A stretch of 64,000 bases of DNA from Tateyamaria sp. syn59 (GTDB taxonomy: Bacteria > Pseudomonadota > Alphaproteobacteria > Rhodobacterales > Rhodobacteraceae), in NCBI RefSeq assembly GCF_007995245.1, contig NZ_VCBA01000003.1:375184-439183 (forward strand), written 5' to 3'. Under the pieces are notes generated by a model, which was given only the letters and a program-made list of their open reading frames with translations, did not search any database and had not been told where the DNA came from. Positions 1 through 7,115 of the stretch are shown here, in pieces (the first letter of the stretch is position 1; each line of letters begins with the position of its first letter). The position numbers were made by a program, and so were the translations under genes.

Positions 1-424
1 GCACGGTCCTTGCGAAATCCTGAATCATACGGTCCGTGTCGATGTCCCATGCATCGGCATGGTAGGCGGCACGGGTGATTGAGCCGTTCAGGATGGGGAC
101 GTGCGCGCGGGCCTCGTCCACTGAAATCTCGGGGCATTTCAGGGTTTTGGCGTCCGCTTCGAACTGGGTGTCCTCGCCGGCGCGGGCCATCAGCAGAAAG
201 CCGCGGGGGCTGAGATAGGGTTTATGATATTCGGCGCTGGCCTTGTTCAGCGCGACGACGGGCGGCAGGCCGTAGTTCTCTTCAAAGAGCGCGGCGGAGC
301 GGCCCGAGGCATGGTAGCCGAGCGCGCTTTCGCCCTCCAGTACGGTGACATTCGCTCCTTCGGACAGACGTGCAGCGGCGGAGATGCCTGCGATGCCGCC
401 ACCGATGACGATGATGTCGGTCAC
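1..424 (-). CDS. FAD-dependent amino-acid oxidoreductase (DadA/DauA-like), 3' part cut off
   Basis: The frame is open from a GTG at 424 to the window edge, so only the N-terminal ~141 residues are visible. It begins with a Rossmann dinucleotide fold (IVIGGGIAGISAAARL, residues ~4-19) and then has YHASGRSAALF (~37-47), which resembles the flavin-contact segment of D-arginine dehydrogenase/DAO-type enzymes. The family oxidises an amine or amino acid with FAD; the substrate cannot be read here. The GTG overlaps the stop of the upstream aldo/keto reductase (GTGA), so the two are probably co-transcribed. Family call good, substrate unknown. Confidence 0.8.
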   Translation of the reverse strand, partial: MTDIIVIGGGIAGISAAARLSEGANVTVLEGESALGYHASGRSAALFEENYGLPPVVALNKASAEYHKPYLSPRGFLLMARAGEDTQFEADAKTLKCPEISVDEARAHVPILNGSITRAAYHADAWDIDTDRMIQDFARTV

Positions 425-1347
425 GCTTCCTCGATCCGGTCGGTCGCGGGGGGCGGGGTGACGCTGAATCCTGTGATCTGGTCGTAGAGGTCCGCCGTCA
501 TATCGAAGTCGAGTGCTGCCAGCGATGGTGCCAATTGCTCTGCAGAGCGGGCGGAGATGATGGGGCGCGGGCGGGCAGGGTGCGCCATGGCCCAGGCCAC
601 GGCGAGGGTTGCGGGGCTGGTGCCCAGATCGGACGCCAGCGCAGTCAGTTTCACCGCCGCCTCGCGCATCCATTCGACGTTGTAGCGCGCGGCGTAGCGA
701 TTGTCTTCGGTGAGACGCCCAGTCCCTCCACTTGCGTATTTGCCCGTTAGCAAGCCGCCGCCCAGAGGGGAATAAGGTGCGATTTCAATGCTCTGATCGA
801 CGGCCATGGGGAAGATCTCGACTTCCGATTGCCGTTTCACCAGGCTGTGCATGGGCTGGATGATGTCGATGCGGACTTCGAATTGGTTCGCGACTGCTTG
901 CGCCTTCATCACCTGCCATGCGGCGAAGTTTGACACCCCGATGTAACGGATGCGCCCCTCGTGTTTGAGGGTCGCGAGCGCGTCGAAGGTTTCCTGTAGC
1001 GGCGTGTCGTCGTCGAAGCGGTGCAGGTAGAGGATATCGACCATATCCATCTGAAGCCGCTGCTGCGAGGTGGCGAAGCCCGTCAGGATGTTGTCGCGGC
1101 CTGATCCGCCTTCGTAGGCCGCCTTGGTGGCGATGATCAGGCTCTCACGATACTGTCGCGCCATCTCACCCAGCAGGGTTTCGGAGGCGCCGCCGGTATA
1201 GACATATGCCGTGTCGAAATGGGTGATCCCGGCCGCGCGGGCGGCGTCAAACATCGCTCGGCTTTCGGCAGCGTCGGCGCGTCCGCCGAACTGCATGGTG
1301 CCAAAGGTAAAGGGCGAAAGCGGGGTGCCATTCAGGGACGTAATCAT
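421..1347 (-). CDS. Aldo/keto reductase
   Basis: This is a 308-residue cytosolic NADPH-type oxidoreductase of the aldo/keto reductase superfamily. The catalytic tetrad is visible: Asp and Tyr in HFDTAYVYTGG, Lys in IIATKAAY and His in DILYLHRFDDD. GVSNFAAWQV is the family strand motif, and APYSPLGGGLLTGK sits in the NADP-binding half. The ATG at 1347 is preferred because the 12 extra residues back to position 1383 are proline/arginine rich and unlike the family. It is followed by, and overlaps, the FAD oxidoreductase gene, which suggests a two-gene catabolic unit. Substrate not predictable. Confidence 0.88.
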   Translation of the reverse strand: MITSLNGTPLSPFTFGTMQFGGRADAAESRAMFDAARAAGITHFDTAYVYTGGASETLLGEMARQYRESLIIATKAAYEGGSGRDNILTGFATSQQRLQMDMVDILYLHRFDDDTPLQETFDALATLKHEGRIRYIGVSNFAAWQVMKAQAVANQFEVRIDIIQPMHSLVKRQSEVEIFPMAVDQSIEIAPYSPLGGGLLTGKYASGGTGRLTEDNRYAARYNVEWMREAAVKLTALASDLGTSPATLAVAWAMAHPARPRPIISARSAEQLAPSLAALDFDMTADLYDQITGFSVTPPPATDRIEEA

Positions 1348-1639
1348 GGGCCAAGTCGTGGCACGGGGGCACCGTACGCGCAACGGTTAACACGGCCCAC
1401 GCCGGGAATCGGGCGGAAATCCCTTAATGGCCTGCATTTGCGAGGGGCACCGGGCGCGCACCCCCTGTGCACCCCCCGTACACCCCCTGATGCACCTTGG
1501 GCGTGGTTAACGCACCATGCGGTGGGGTTTGTTACCAAAGCGTAAATGGCGGCCACTGCCGGAAACTGGCACCAGCCTGCGGTGGATTGTGCCAGACCGC
1601 GCGATAGGTAAAGCGCGGCAATAGATGGAGGGATGTGGC
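1348..1639. other. Divergent intergenic region
   Basis: This gene-free stretch lies between the aldo/keto reductase (minus) and the DUF2461 gene (plus), so it should hold two divergent promoters. It contains two copies of GGTTAAC (around 1384 and 1505) flanking a C-rich block of three 11-bp tandem repeats. I could not assign -35/-10 elements with confidence. Confidence 0.5.
1456..1488 (+). repeat. Three 11-bp tandem repeats, GYRCACCCCCY
   Basis: The units are GCGCACCCCCT, GTGCACCCCCC and GTACACCCCCT, followed by a partial fourth (GATGCACC). The period equals about one DNA helical turn, so every copy faces the same side of the helix. This is what a cooperative protein-binding array would look like, but slippage of a C-rich tract could also produce it. 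Confidence 0.6.
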
Positions 1640-2320
1640 ATGGCCGATGGGTTTGAGCAGATGGTGGACGAGGCGCTGACCTTCTTTGCCAAGCTGGAAA
1701 AGAACAACACCAAAGAGTGGTTCGAACCGCATAAGGCGCATTACAGGGAGGCCATTGCCGGTCCTGCCGGGTTCTTTGCCGATCTGATGGCCGAGGATGT
1801 CGCCCGCATCACCGGCAAGCCTCACAAACCCAAGGTGTTCCGCATCTACCGCGATGTGCGCTTTTCCAAGGACAAGACACCGCTCAACACGCATCTGCAC
1901 ATCATGTGGCAGCCGACGGTGCAGGACCCGCTGGCGCCATCATGGTTCTGGGGGCTGTCGCAGAATTACTTCATGTTGGGCATGGGGATCATGGGTTTGC
2001 AGGGCGAAGCGCTGACCCGTTACCGGGCTTTCGTGGACAAGTGGGGCGATGGACTCCAGGAGGCGTTGGATCGGGCTGCCGAAGGCGGTGCCGAGATCAG
2101 CGATTGGGGGCCTGAAACGCTCAAGCGGGTGCCTAAGCCCTATGATCAGGATCACCCCCATGCCGATCTGCTGAAGCGCAAGGCGCTGGCTGTGTCAGGA
2201 GCCATGCCGGACGACTGGCGCGAGACGGGGGTGGTCAAGGCCACGTTGTCCCGCGTTGAGACCTTGATGCCCGTATGGACGATCTTCGACAAAAGATTAC
2301 ACATTGATACACATCAATGA
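1640..2320 (+). CDS. DUF2461 family protein (TIGR02453)
   Basis: The predicted protein has 226 residues and belongs to the DUF2461 family of unknown function. Family hallmarks are an early LTFFAKLEKNNTKEWFEPHK segment and KVFRIYRDVRFSKDKTPLNTH at about residues 70-90. It is probably cytosolic, with no signal peptide. The ATG at 1640 has GGAGG about 8 bases upstream and is preferred over an in-frame ATG at 1625. The last codons contain a perfect FNR-type palindrome that belongs to the next gene's promoter, so the C-terminus and a regulatory site overlap. Confidence 0.85.
   Translation: MADGFEQMVDEALTFFAKLEKNNTKEWFEPHKAHYREAIAGPAGFFADLMAEDVARITGKPHKPKVFRIYRDVRFSKDKTPLNTHLHIMWQPTVQDPLAPSWFWGLSQNYFMLGMGIMGLQGEALTRYRAFVDKWGDGLQEALDRAAEGGAEISDWGPETLKRVPKPYDQDHPHADLLKRKALAVSGAMPDDWRETGVVKATLSRVETLMPVWTIFDKRLHIDTHQ
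2304..2317. promoter_or_regulatory. Perfect FNR/FnrL box upstream of ppk2
   Basis: The sequence TTGATACACATCAA matches the FNR consensus TTGAT-N4-ATCAA at every defined position. It sits inside the last codons of the DUF2461 gene, with its centre about 64 bp upstream of the ppk2 ATG. In Rhodobacterales the cognate regulator would be FnrL (oxygen-sensing) or a Dnr-type paralogue. The polyphosphate kinase gene is the obvious target. Confidence 0.7.
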
Positions 2321-2343
2321 CGGACTGAGACACATGGTGTTTG

Positions 2344-2365
2344 CCTTCTGACCATAATCAGAAGG
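2344..2365 (+). promoter_or_regulatory. Hairpin covering the ppk2 ribosome-binding site
   Basis: An 8-bp perfect stem (CCTTCTGA / TCAGAAGG, loop CCATAA) has its right arm overlapping the Shine-Dalgarno AGAAGGAG of ppk2, whose ATG is at 2375. If it forms in the mRNA it would restrict ribosome access. The loop and left arm also contain CATAAT, a possible -10 element, in which case transcription would start inside or after the stem. Confidence 0.5.
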
Positions 2366-2374
2366 AGACGACCC

Positions 2375-3250
2375 ATGGCGCAGCCTGTTGAAGTGTTGAC
2401 CACCAATTCATCGGCCGCGCAGGCCTTTGACACCGCCCAGTACCCCTATCCTGACAAGATGAGCCGCGCGGAATATGAGGCGGAAAAGGCGGCCTTGCAG
2501 GTTGAGCTGCTCAAGGTGCAGCTGTGGGTGCAGGAGACTGGTCAGAAATTCGTTCTGCTGTTCGAGGGCCGCGACGCCGCTGGCAAGGGTGGCACGATCA
2601 AGCGGTTCATGGAGCATTTGAACCCACGTGCGGCCCGTGTCGTCGCCCTGAACAAACCCACGGATGAAGAGCGCGGCCAGTGGTTTTTTCAGCGGTACGT
2701 CAAGCATTTGCCAACGTCGGGCGAGATCGTGCTCTATGACCGGTCGTGGTACAATCGCGCAGGCGTGGAACGGGTGATGTCCTTTTGTGCGGCCAACGAA
2801 TACCTCGAATTCATGCGCCAGACGCCCGAGTTTGAGCGGATGTTGTCCCGGTCGGGCATACAGCTGTTCAAATACTGGTTCTCGGTCACCCGCGATGAAC
2901 AGCGCCGCAGGTTTGAGGCGCGCAAGACGGATCCGCTCAAGCAGTGGAAGCTGTCGCCCATTGACCGTGCGAGCCTCGACAAGTGGGATGATTACACCGA
3001 GGCGAAAGAGGCGATGTTTTTCTACACCGACACGGCCGACGCGCCCTGGACCGTGATCAAGTCCAACGACAAGAAGCGCGCGCGGATCAATTGCATGAAG
3101 CATTTTCTGGCTGGGCTTGAGTATCCGGACAAAGATCTGACCGTGGCCACCGCGCCTGACCCGCTGATCGTGCAGCACGCCGATACCGCCGTGCACAGCG
3201 CAGAGCACATCCTGGCCGCGTCGCTGCATCCGCAATCCCGCAAGAGCTGA
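2375..3250 (+). CDS. ppk2: Polyphosphate kinase 2
   Basis: The 291-residue protein is a PPK2-family polyphosphate:nucleotide phosphotransferase, which moves phosphate between inorganic polyphosphate and ADP/GDP. The P-loop FEGRDAAGKGG lies at ~63-73 and the lid-region motif YDRSWYNRAGVERVM at ~121-135, both diagnostic. Length fits single-domain PPK2. It probably acts in the cytosol in phosphate and energy storage. An FNR box and an RBS-covering hairpin lie just upstream, suggesting oxygen-dependent expression with possible translational control. A small DUF465 gene follows after 12 bp and is likely co-transcribed. Confidence 0.92.
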   Translation: MAQPVEVLTTNSSAAQAFDTAQYPYPDKMSRAEYEAEKAALQVELLKVQLWVQETGQKFVLLFEGRDAAGKGGTIKRFMEHLNPRAARVVALNKPTDEERGQWFFQRYVKHLPTSGEIVLYDRSWYNRAGVERVMSFCAANEYLEFMRQTPEFERMLSRSGIQLFKYWFSVTRDEQRRRFEARKTDPLKQWKLSPIDRASLDKWDDYTEAKEAMFFYTDTADAPWTVIKSNDKKRARINCMKHFLAGLEYPDKDLTVATAPDPLIVQHADTAVHSAEHILAASLHPQSRKS

Positions 3251-3262
3251 CGGAGAACGTCG

Positions 3263-3502
3263 ATGTCACACACGCCTCATGACCTGGCCAGCGACTTTCC
3301 CGAGCACAAGGCGCGTATCTCGCGTCTGCGCCAGAACGATGCCCATTTCGCGCGCCTGGCCGACACGTATGATGCCATCAACGGATTGGTGCACCGGGCC
3401 GAGACGGATGTAGAACCGATGTCGGATGAGCATGTGCAGGAGTTGCGCAAGAAGCGCATGGGGCTTAAGGACGAGCTTTACGCCATACTCAAGGCATCCT
3501 GA
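3263..3502 (+). CDS. YdcH family protein (DUF465)
   Basis: This 79-residue, mostly helical cytosolic protein matches the DUF465/YdcH family: a charged N-terminal helix, then YDAINGLVHRAE and a C-terminal LRKKRMGLKDELYAIL helix. The family has no established biochemical role. It lies 12 bp after ppk2 with an RBS (GGAG) in the gap, so it is probably in the same transcript. Confidence 0.82.
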   Translation: MSHTPHDLASDFPEHKARISRLRQNDAHFARLADTYDAINGLVHRAETDVEPMSDEHVQELRKKRMGLKDELYAILKAS

Positions 3503-3615
3503 GCGGTAGATAGCATTTGATGTAAATTCCCCTCAGATCGGGGCGGCGCGGCAACCTCGTGTTTAGGTGTCGCGGCCAAAACCACCACACGCGATGATTT
3601 CAGAATGGGGTTGCG

Positions 3616-4341
3616 ATGCGGTGGATTTGGTGTGTCTTGGCATGTGTGGCGTTGATCGGGCAGGCGGCCCTTGCGTGGGCAGATGCGCTGCCGATGGCCA
3701 GTCGGGCCAGCCTGGTGCCCCAGGCATCGCCGCTGATTGTGCGCGCTGACACGTCGCTGCCTCGGCACTCCGGTCCCAGCCTGTTTGCCGGACGATCCGA
3801 AACGGGTCTGTTTGCGCTGCCCGATCCCGAAGAGCTTGAAGCGCTGCGTAGCTATCCGGCCAAAGACCGAGTGGCCCGGCTGCGCACGCTGATCGCGCAG
3901 GCAGAGGCGGGCTCCAAGGGGTACGACGCCGTGCAGTACGGCGCTACGATCAAGCCGCCCGCCGATCCGACGCGGCTGACGATCCAGCAGATCTATGACT
4001 GGATCGATGACACACCCGGACAGCCCCACGCCATTGGACGCTACCAGTTCATCCCGCCGACCCTGCGGCGGCTGGTCAAGCAGGCAGGTGTCAATCCGCA
4101 GCAACGCTTTACGCCACAGGTGCAAGACCAGTTGGCCGATATACTATTGGCTGATGCGGGGCTGCAGCCGTTCCTTGCCGGGGAGATGGACCGCGTTGCC
4201 TTTATGAACAACCTGGCCAAGATCTGGGCGGGGCTGCCGAATGATACGGGCCGCTCGCACTACCACGGCTATGCCGGGAACAAGGCGACGATGACCTGGG
4301 CGCATTTTGATGCGCAGATGGTCCGGATTTTCGCGCAATAG
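3616..4341 (+). CDS. Secreted lysozyme-like muramidase
   Basis: The protein has 241 residues with a Sec signal peptide (residues 1-22, ending ALAWA). The mature part resembles phage-type lysozymes: a likely catalytic Glu in LIAQAEAGSKGYDAV (E97) and the fold motif AIGRYQFIPPTL (~139-150) typical of GH24/GH104-like muramidases. It would cleave peptidoglycan in the periplasm. No holin, spanin or phage gene lies nearby, so a housekeeping role in wall remodelling is more likely than a lysis cassette. The exact glycoside hydrolase family is uncertain. Confidence 0.75.
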   Translation: MRWIWCVLACVALIGQAALAWADALPMASRASLVPQASPLIVRADTSLPRHSGPSLFAGRSETGLFALPDPEELEALRSYPAKDRVARLRTLIAQAEAGSKGYDAVQYGATIKPPADPTRLTIQQIYDWIDDTPGQPHAIGRYQFIPPTLRRLVKQAGVNPQQRFTPQVQDQLADILLADAGLQPFLAGEMDRVAFMNNLAKIWAGLPNDTGRSHYHGYAGNKATMTWAHFDAQMVRIFAQ

Positions 4342-4347
4342 GCAGGG

Positions 4348-4737
4348 TCACAGGCCGAGCACGGTCTTGACCGACCCCTGTGGGCCAAAGGACCAGTCAA
4401 TCGCCGCATTCTCGATCAGAAAAATGATCGCGTTTTCGGGCGGGAACCCGATGCCGTCGAGCCGAGTGCGGATGTCGGCATAAAGCGCCTCTTTCTGCGC
4501 ATCTGTTCGTCCGCCCAGCAGGGCAATTTCGATGACTATGGTGGCTGCCGGGTCGCGTGGCCCTAGGAAGGCGGGATGAAACGCCATATCTTCCGGCTCA
4601 TACCGGCAGACCAGGCAGAAATCATCATCGGGATTGACGGCGCAGGTCTCCACAAGGGCGGCGTGCAGGTTTCGGTTGATCTGCTGGCACATCTCGGGCG
4701 TGAGGGCTTTCGGCACGTGAAGTTTGTTGAATGGCAT
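4348..4737 (-). CDS. Tautomerase family protein
   Basis: The predicted 129-residue protein begins Met-Pro (MPFNKLHVPK), so processing would expose the N-terminal proline that is the catalytic base of the 4-oxalocrotonate tautomerase superfamily. The C-terminal segment with ENAAIDWSFGPQG resembles the long (two-unit) tautomerase group. The ATG at 4737 is chosen because it places Pro at position 2 and follows an AAAGGA ribosome site. It probably isomerises a keto/enol intermediate in a catabolic route. It is separated by a terminator from the binding-protein gene upstream. Confidence 0.8.
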   Translation of the reverse strand: MPFNKLHVPKALTPEMCQQINRNLHAALVETCAVNPDDDFCLVCRYEPEDMAFHPAFLGPRDPAATIVIEIALLGGRTDAQKEALYADIRTRLDGIGFPPENAIIFLIENAAIDWSFGPQGSVKTVLGL

Positions 4738-4762
4738 GGTTTTGGTCCTTTCCGATCGGACG

Positions 4763-4792
4763 AAAAGCAAAGGCCCCCGAAACCGGGGGCCT
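4763..4792 (-). terminator. Rho-independent terminator after the BMP binding-protein gene
   Basis: A 9-bp perfect GC stem (AGGCCCCCG / CGGGGGCCT, loop AAAC) spans 4771-4792. On the minus strand it is followed by TTTGCTTTT. It lies 27 bp after the stop of the purine-operon binding protein and marks the end of that operon. Confidence 0.8.
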
Positions 4793-4818
4793 GAGATGTT
4801 GGTCTGGCAAGGCGTGGC

Positions 4819-5895
4819 TTACTGCGGGATCTCGCCCTCGAGCCCTTCGACATAGAAGTTCATGCCCGCGAGCGTGCCGTCATCGGCAGTCTCGCCATCG
4901 GCGAGGAACGGCGTGCCGTCCTGCTTGTTCAGAGGGCCGGTAAAGGCGTGGTACGATCCGTCCGACAGGGCCGCCTTGAGGGCGAGCGCCTCCTCCTTCA
5001 CCTCCGCCGGAACAGCATCCGTGATGTCGCCGATGCCGACCATGCCGTCACCGATGCCGTGCCACGTGTCGCCGCTCTCCCACGTGCCATCCTTAACGGC
5101 CTTGGTCCGTGCGACGTAGTAGGGGCCCCAAACGTCCAGCAGCGCGCTAACCCGTGGGAACGGTGCATAGGCGGACATGTCCGACGCCTGGCCGAAGGTG
5201 ACGACATCGCCCGCCTCTTGAGCCGCAGCGTGCGGAGCGGTGGAGTCGGTGTGTTGCAGAACGACGTCAGCGCCTTGTTCGATCAGCACCTTGGCGGCAT
5301 CCGCTTCCTTGGCCGGATCAAACCAAGTGTAGACCCAGACGATCTTGAACTCGACATCCGGGTTCGCCTTCTTGGCGTGGATATAGGCAGAGTTGATGCC
5401 ACGGATCACTTCGGGAATCGGGAAGGACGCGATGTAGCCGATGATATTGCTCTCGGTCATCTTGCCCGCGATGTGGCCCTGCACGGCACGGCCTTCGTAG
5501 AAGCGGGCAGAGTACGTGGACACGTTGGGGTGCAGACGCTTGTAGCCAGTCGCGTGCTCGAACTTCACATCCGGAAACTTGGCCGCGACGTTGTTGGTCG
5601 CATCCATGTAGCCAAAGGACGTGGTAAAGATCAGGTCGGCCCCATCCAGCGCCATCTGCGTCATCACGCGCTCGGCGTCCGGGCCCTCGGCCACGCTTTC
5701 TACAAAGACGGTTTCGACCGCATCGCCAAACTCTGCCTCTACTGCTTGGCGGCCCTGATCGTGGGTAAAGGTCCAGCCGCCGTCGCCGACAGGTCCGACA
5801 TAGACAAAGCCAACCTTGGTCGGATCATCGGCCAGTGCGCCGCCCGCCAGCCCGAGCGCCAGCGCGGCACTTGCCACAAGTGTCGTGAATTTCAT
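4819..5895 (-). CDS. BMP family ABC transporter substrate-binding protein (nucleoside/purine)
   Basis: The 358-residue periplasmic binding protein carries a Sec signal peptide (MKFTTLVASAALALGLAGGALA) and a BMP/PnrA-like domain beginning KVGFVYVGPVGDGGWTFTHDQGR. The family binds nucleosides or purine-related ligands for import. The ATG at 5895 is used because GGGGAGAA precedes it; the longer frame adds an unlikely tail before the signal peptide. It is the last gene of the operon running from xdhA and is followed by a strong terminator. The adjacent xanthine dehydrogenase supports a purine substrate. Confidence 0.88.
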   Translation of the reverse strand: MKFTTLVASAALALGLAGGALADDPTKVGFVYVGPVGDGGWTFTHDQGRQAVEAEFGDAVETVFVESVAEGPDAERVMTQMALDGADLIFTTSFGYMDATNNVAAKFPDVKFEHATGYKRLHPNVSTYSARFYEGRAVQGHIAGKMTESNIIGYIASFPIPEVIRGINSAYIHAKKANPDVEFKIVWVYTWFDPAKEADAAKVLIEQGADVVLQHTDSTAPHAAAQEAGDVVTFGQASDMSAYAPFPRVSALLDVWGPYYVARTKAVKDGTWESGDTWHGIGDGMVGIGDITDAVPAEVKEEALALKAALSDGSYHAFTGPLNKQDGTPFLADGETADDGTLAGMNFYVEGLEGEIPQ

Positions 5896-5928
5896 TTTCG
5901 GTGTTCTCCCCATTTAGGTGTGCGCCTC

Positions 5929-6849
5929 TTATCCCGAGGCGTGGAATGTGCGCCCCAGTGAGCCGGGGGCGCGGGATTTGTCTGCGCTCAGAATCACCAG
6001 AACGATGATCGTCACGATGTAGGGGGACATTGCCAAATACTCGACCGGAATGGCAACGCCCGCGCCTTGCAGGTTCAACTGGAGCTGGGTAATTCCGCCA
6101 AAAAGATAAGCACCCAGCAGTACGCGCCACGGCTTCCACGAGGCAAAGACGACAAGGGCGAGGGCGATCCAGCCCACACCGGCGGTCATCCCTTCGGTCC
6201 ATTGCGGTACGCGGATGAGCGAGATGTAGGCCCCGCCCAACCCCGCACAGGCCCCGCCAAAGAGGATCGCAAGCGTGCGGATGCGCTTGACCTTGTAGCC
6301 CAAGGCGTGCGCCGCATCGTGGTTTTCCCCGACCGCGCGCAGAATCAGTCCCATACGGGTGAACTTCAGAACCGCCCATGTGCCTGCGACGATGCCGAGG
6401 CCCAGATATACCATCAGGTCATGCCCGAAGATGATCGGCCCGATCACCGGAATGTCGGCCAACGGCCCCAGCGGCGTCGCCTCCGCCCGCGGCGGCTTGA
6501 TGCCCACATAGGACTGCCCCATGAGCGAAGACAGCCCGAGGCCGAAGAGGGTCAGCGCAAGGCCAGAGGCCACCTGATTGGCCAGCGCCACCTGCGTGAG
6601 AAAGGCAAACAGCAGCGACAGCACCGCGCCCCCGACGGCAGCGGCGAGAAAGCCAACGGTGGGCGAGCCGGTGTTCACCGCAATGATGAACCCGCAAACG
6701 GCCCCCGTGATCATCATCCCCTCGACCCCAAGGTTCAGAACTCCGGCGCGCTCGACGACCAGTTCTCCGATGGCGGCCAGCAGGATGGGGGTGGCCGCCG
6801 CGATCATGGCTGCGATCAGGAGGATGGGGTTGATGGAAGACAGGTCCAT
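5929..6849 (-). CDS. BMP-type ABC transporter permease
   Basis: This 306-residue inner-membrane permease has about nine hydrophobic segments and the branched-chain/BMP permease signature AGVLNLGVEGMMITGA near residue 40. Its partners are the second permease, the duplicated ATPase and the binding protein in the same operon. The ATG at 6849 starts 5 bases after the stop of the small membrane protein, indicating coupling. The longer upstream frame overlaps that protein and has no family similarity. A short hairpin (GCCTC / GAGGC) overlaps its stop codon and could affect expression of the binding-protein gene downstream. Confidence 0.88.
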   Translation of the reverse strand: MDLSSINPILLIAAMIAAATPILLAAIGELVVERAGVLNLGVEGMMITGAVCGFIIAVNTGSPTVGFLAAAVGGAVLSLLFAFLTQVALANQVASGLALTLFGLGLSSLMGQSYVGIKPPRAEATPLGPLADIPVIGPIIFGHDLMVYLGLGIVAGTWAVLKFTRMGLILRAVGENHDAAHALGYKVKRIRTLAILFGGACAGLGGAYISLIRVPQWTEGMTAGVGWIALALVVFASWKPWRVLLGAYLFGGITQLQLNLQGAGVAIPVEYLAMSPYIVTIIVLVILSADKSRAPGSLGRTFHASG

Positions 6850-6854
6850 GTCAG

Positions 6855-7115
6855 TCACACCATCGAAAAGAGAGTTCCGAAACTGGTCACCAGCAAACCG
6901 AGTGCTGCCAAAACCAATATGCGGCATGTCTTCCGGGGCACATTGCTTGACGCCGAAATGCCGGCGATCACGAGCACAGCAATGACCGGGAGTAACAGGT
7001 TCCAATTCATTGCTGGCCAAAGCAGAGACGTCGGATCAACCAGGAACCATAGAAGCGCCGGTACAATCACCGCACCAACGATCATCGCGACGGCATTTTC
7101 CAAGCCTTTCGCCAT
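6855..7115 (-). CDS. Small membrane protein between the two permeases (unknown)
   Basis: I do not recognise this 86-residue protein. It has three hydrophobic stretches (about residues 7-25, 36-52 and 65-83) separated by a short SSNVPRKTCR loop, so it looks like a three-helix inner-membrane protein. Its ATG at 7115 overlaps the stop of the upstream permease (TGATG), and its own stop is 5 bp before the next permease ATG. Translation therefore seems coupled on both sides. This placement suggests an accessory subunit of the transporter, but no function is established. Confidence 0.6.
   Translation of the reverse strand: MAKGLENAVAMIVGAVIVPALLWFLVDPTSLLWPAMNWNLLLPVIAVLVIAGISASSNVPRKTCRILVLAALGLLVTSFGTLFSMV

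Noticed and set aside
3616-4341. Phage lysis cassette
   Set aside because: The lysozyme-like protein has a Sec signal and no holin, spanin or structural phage gene is near.
5923-5942. Terminator between the permease and binding-protein genes
   Set aside because: The stem is only 5-6 bp with no U-run, and the genes belong to one operon; kept only as a remark.
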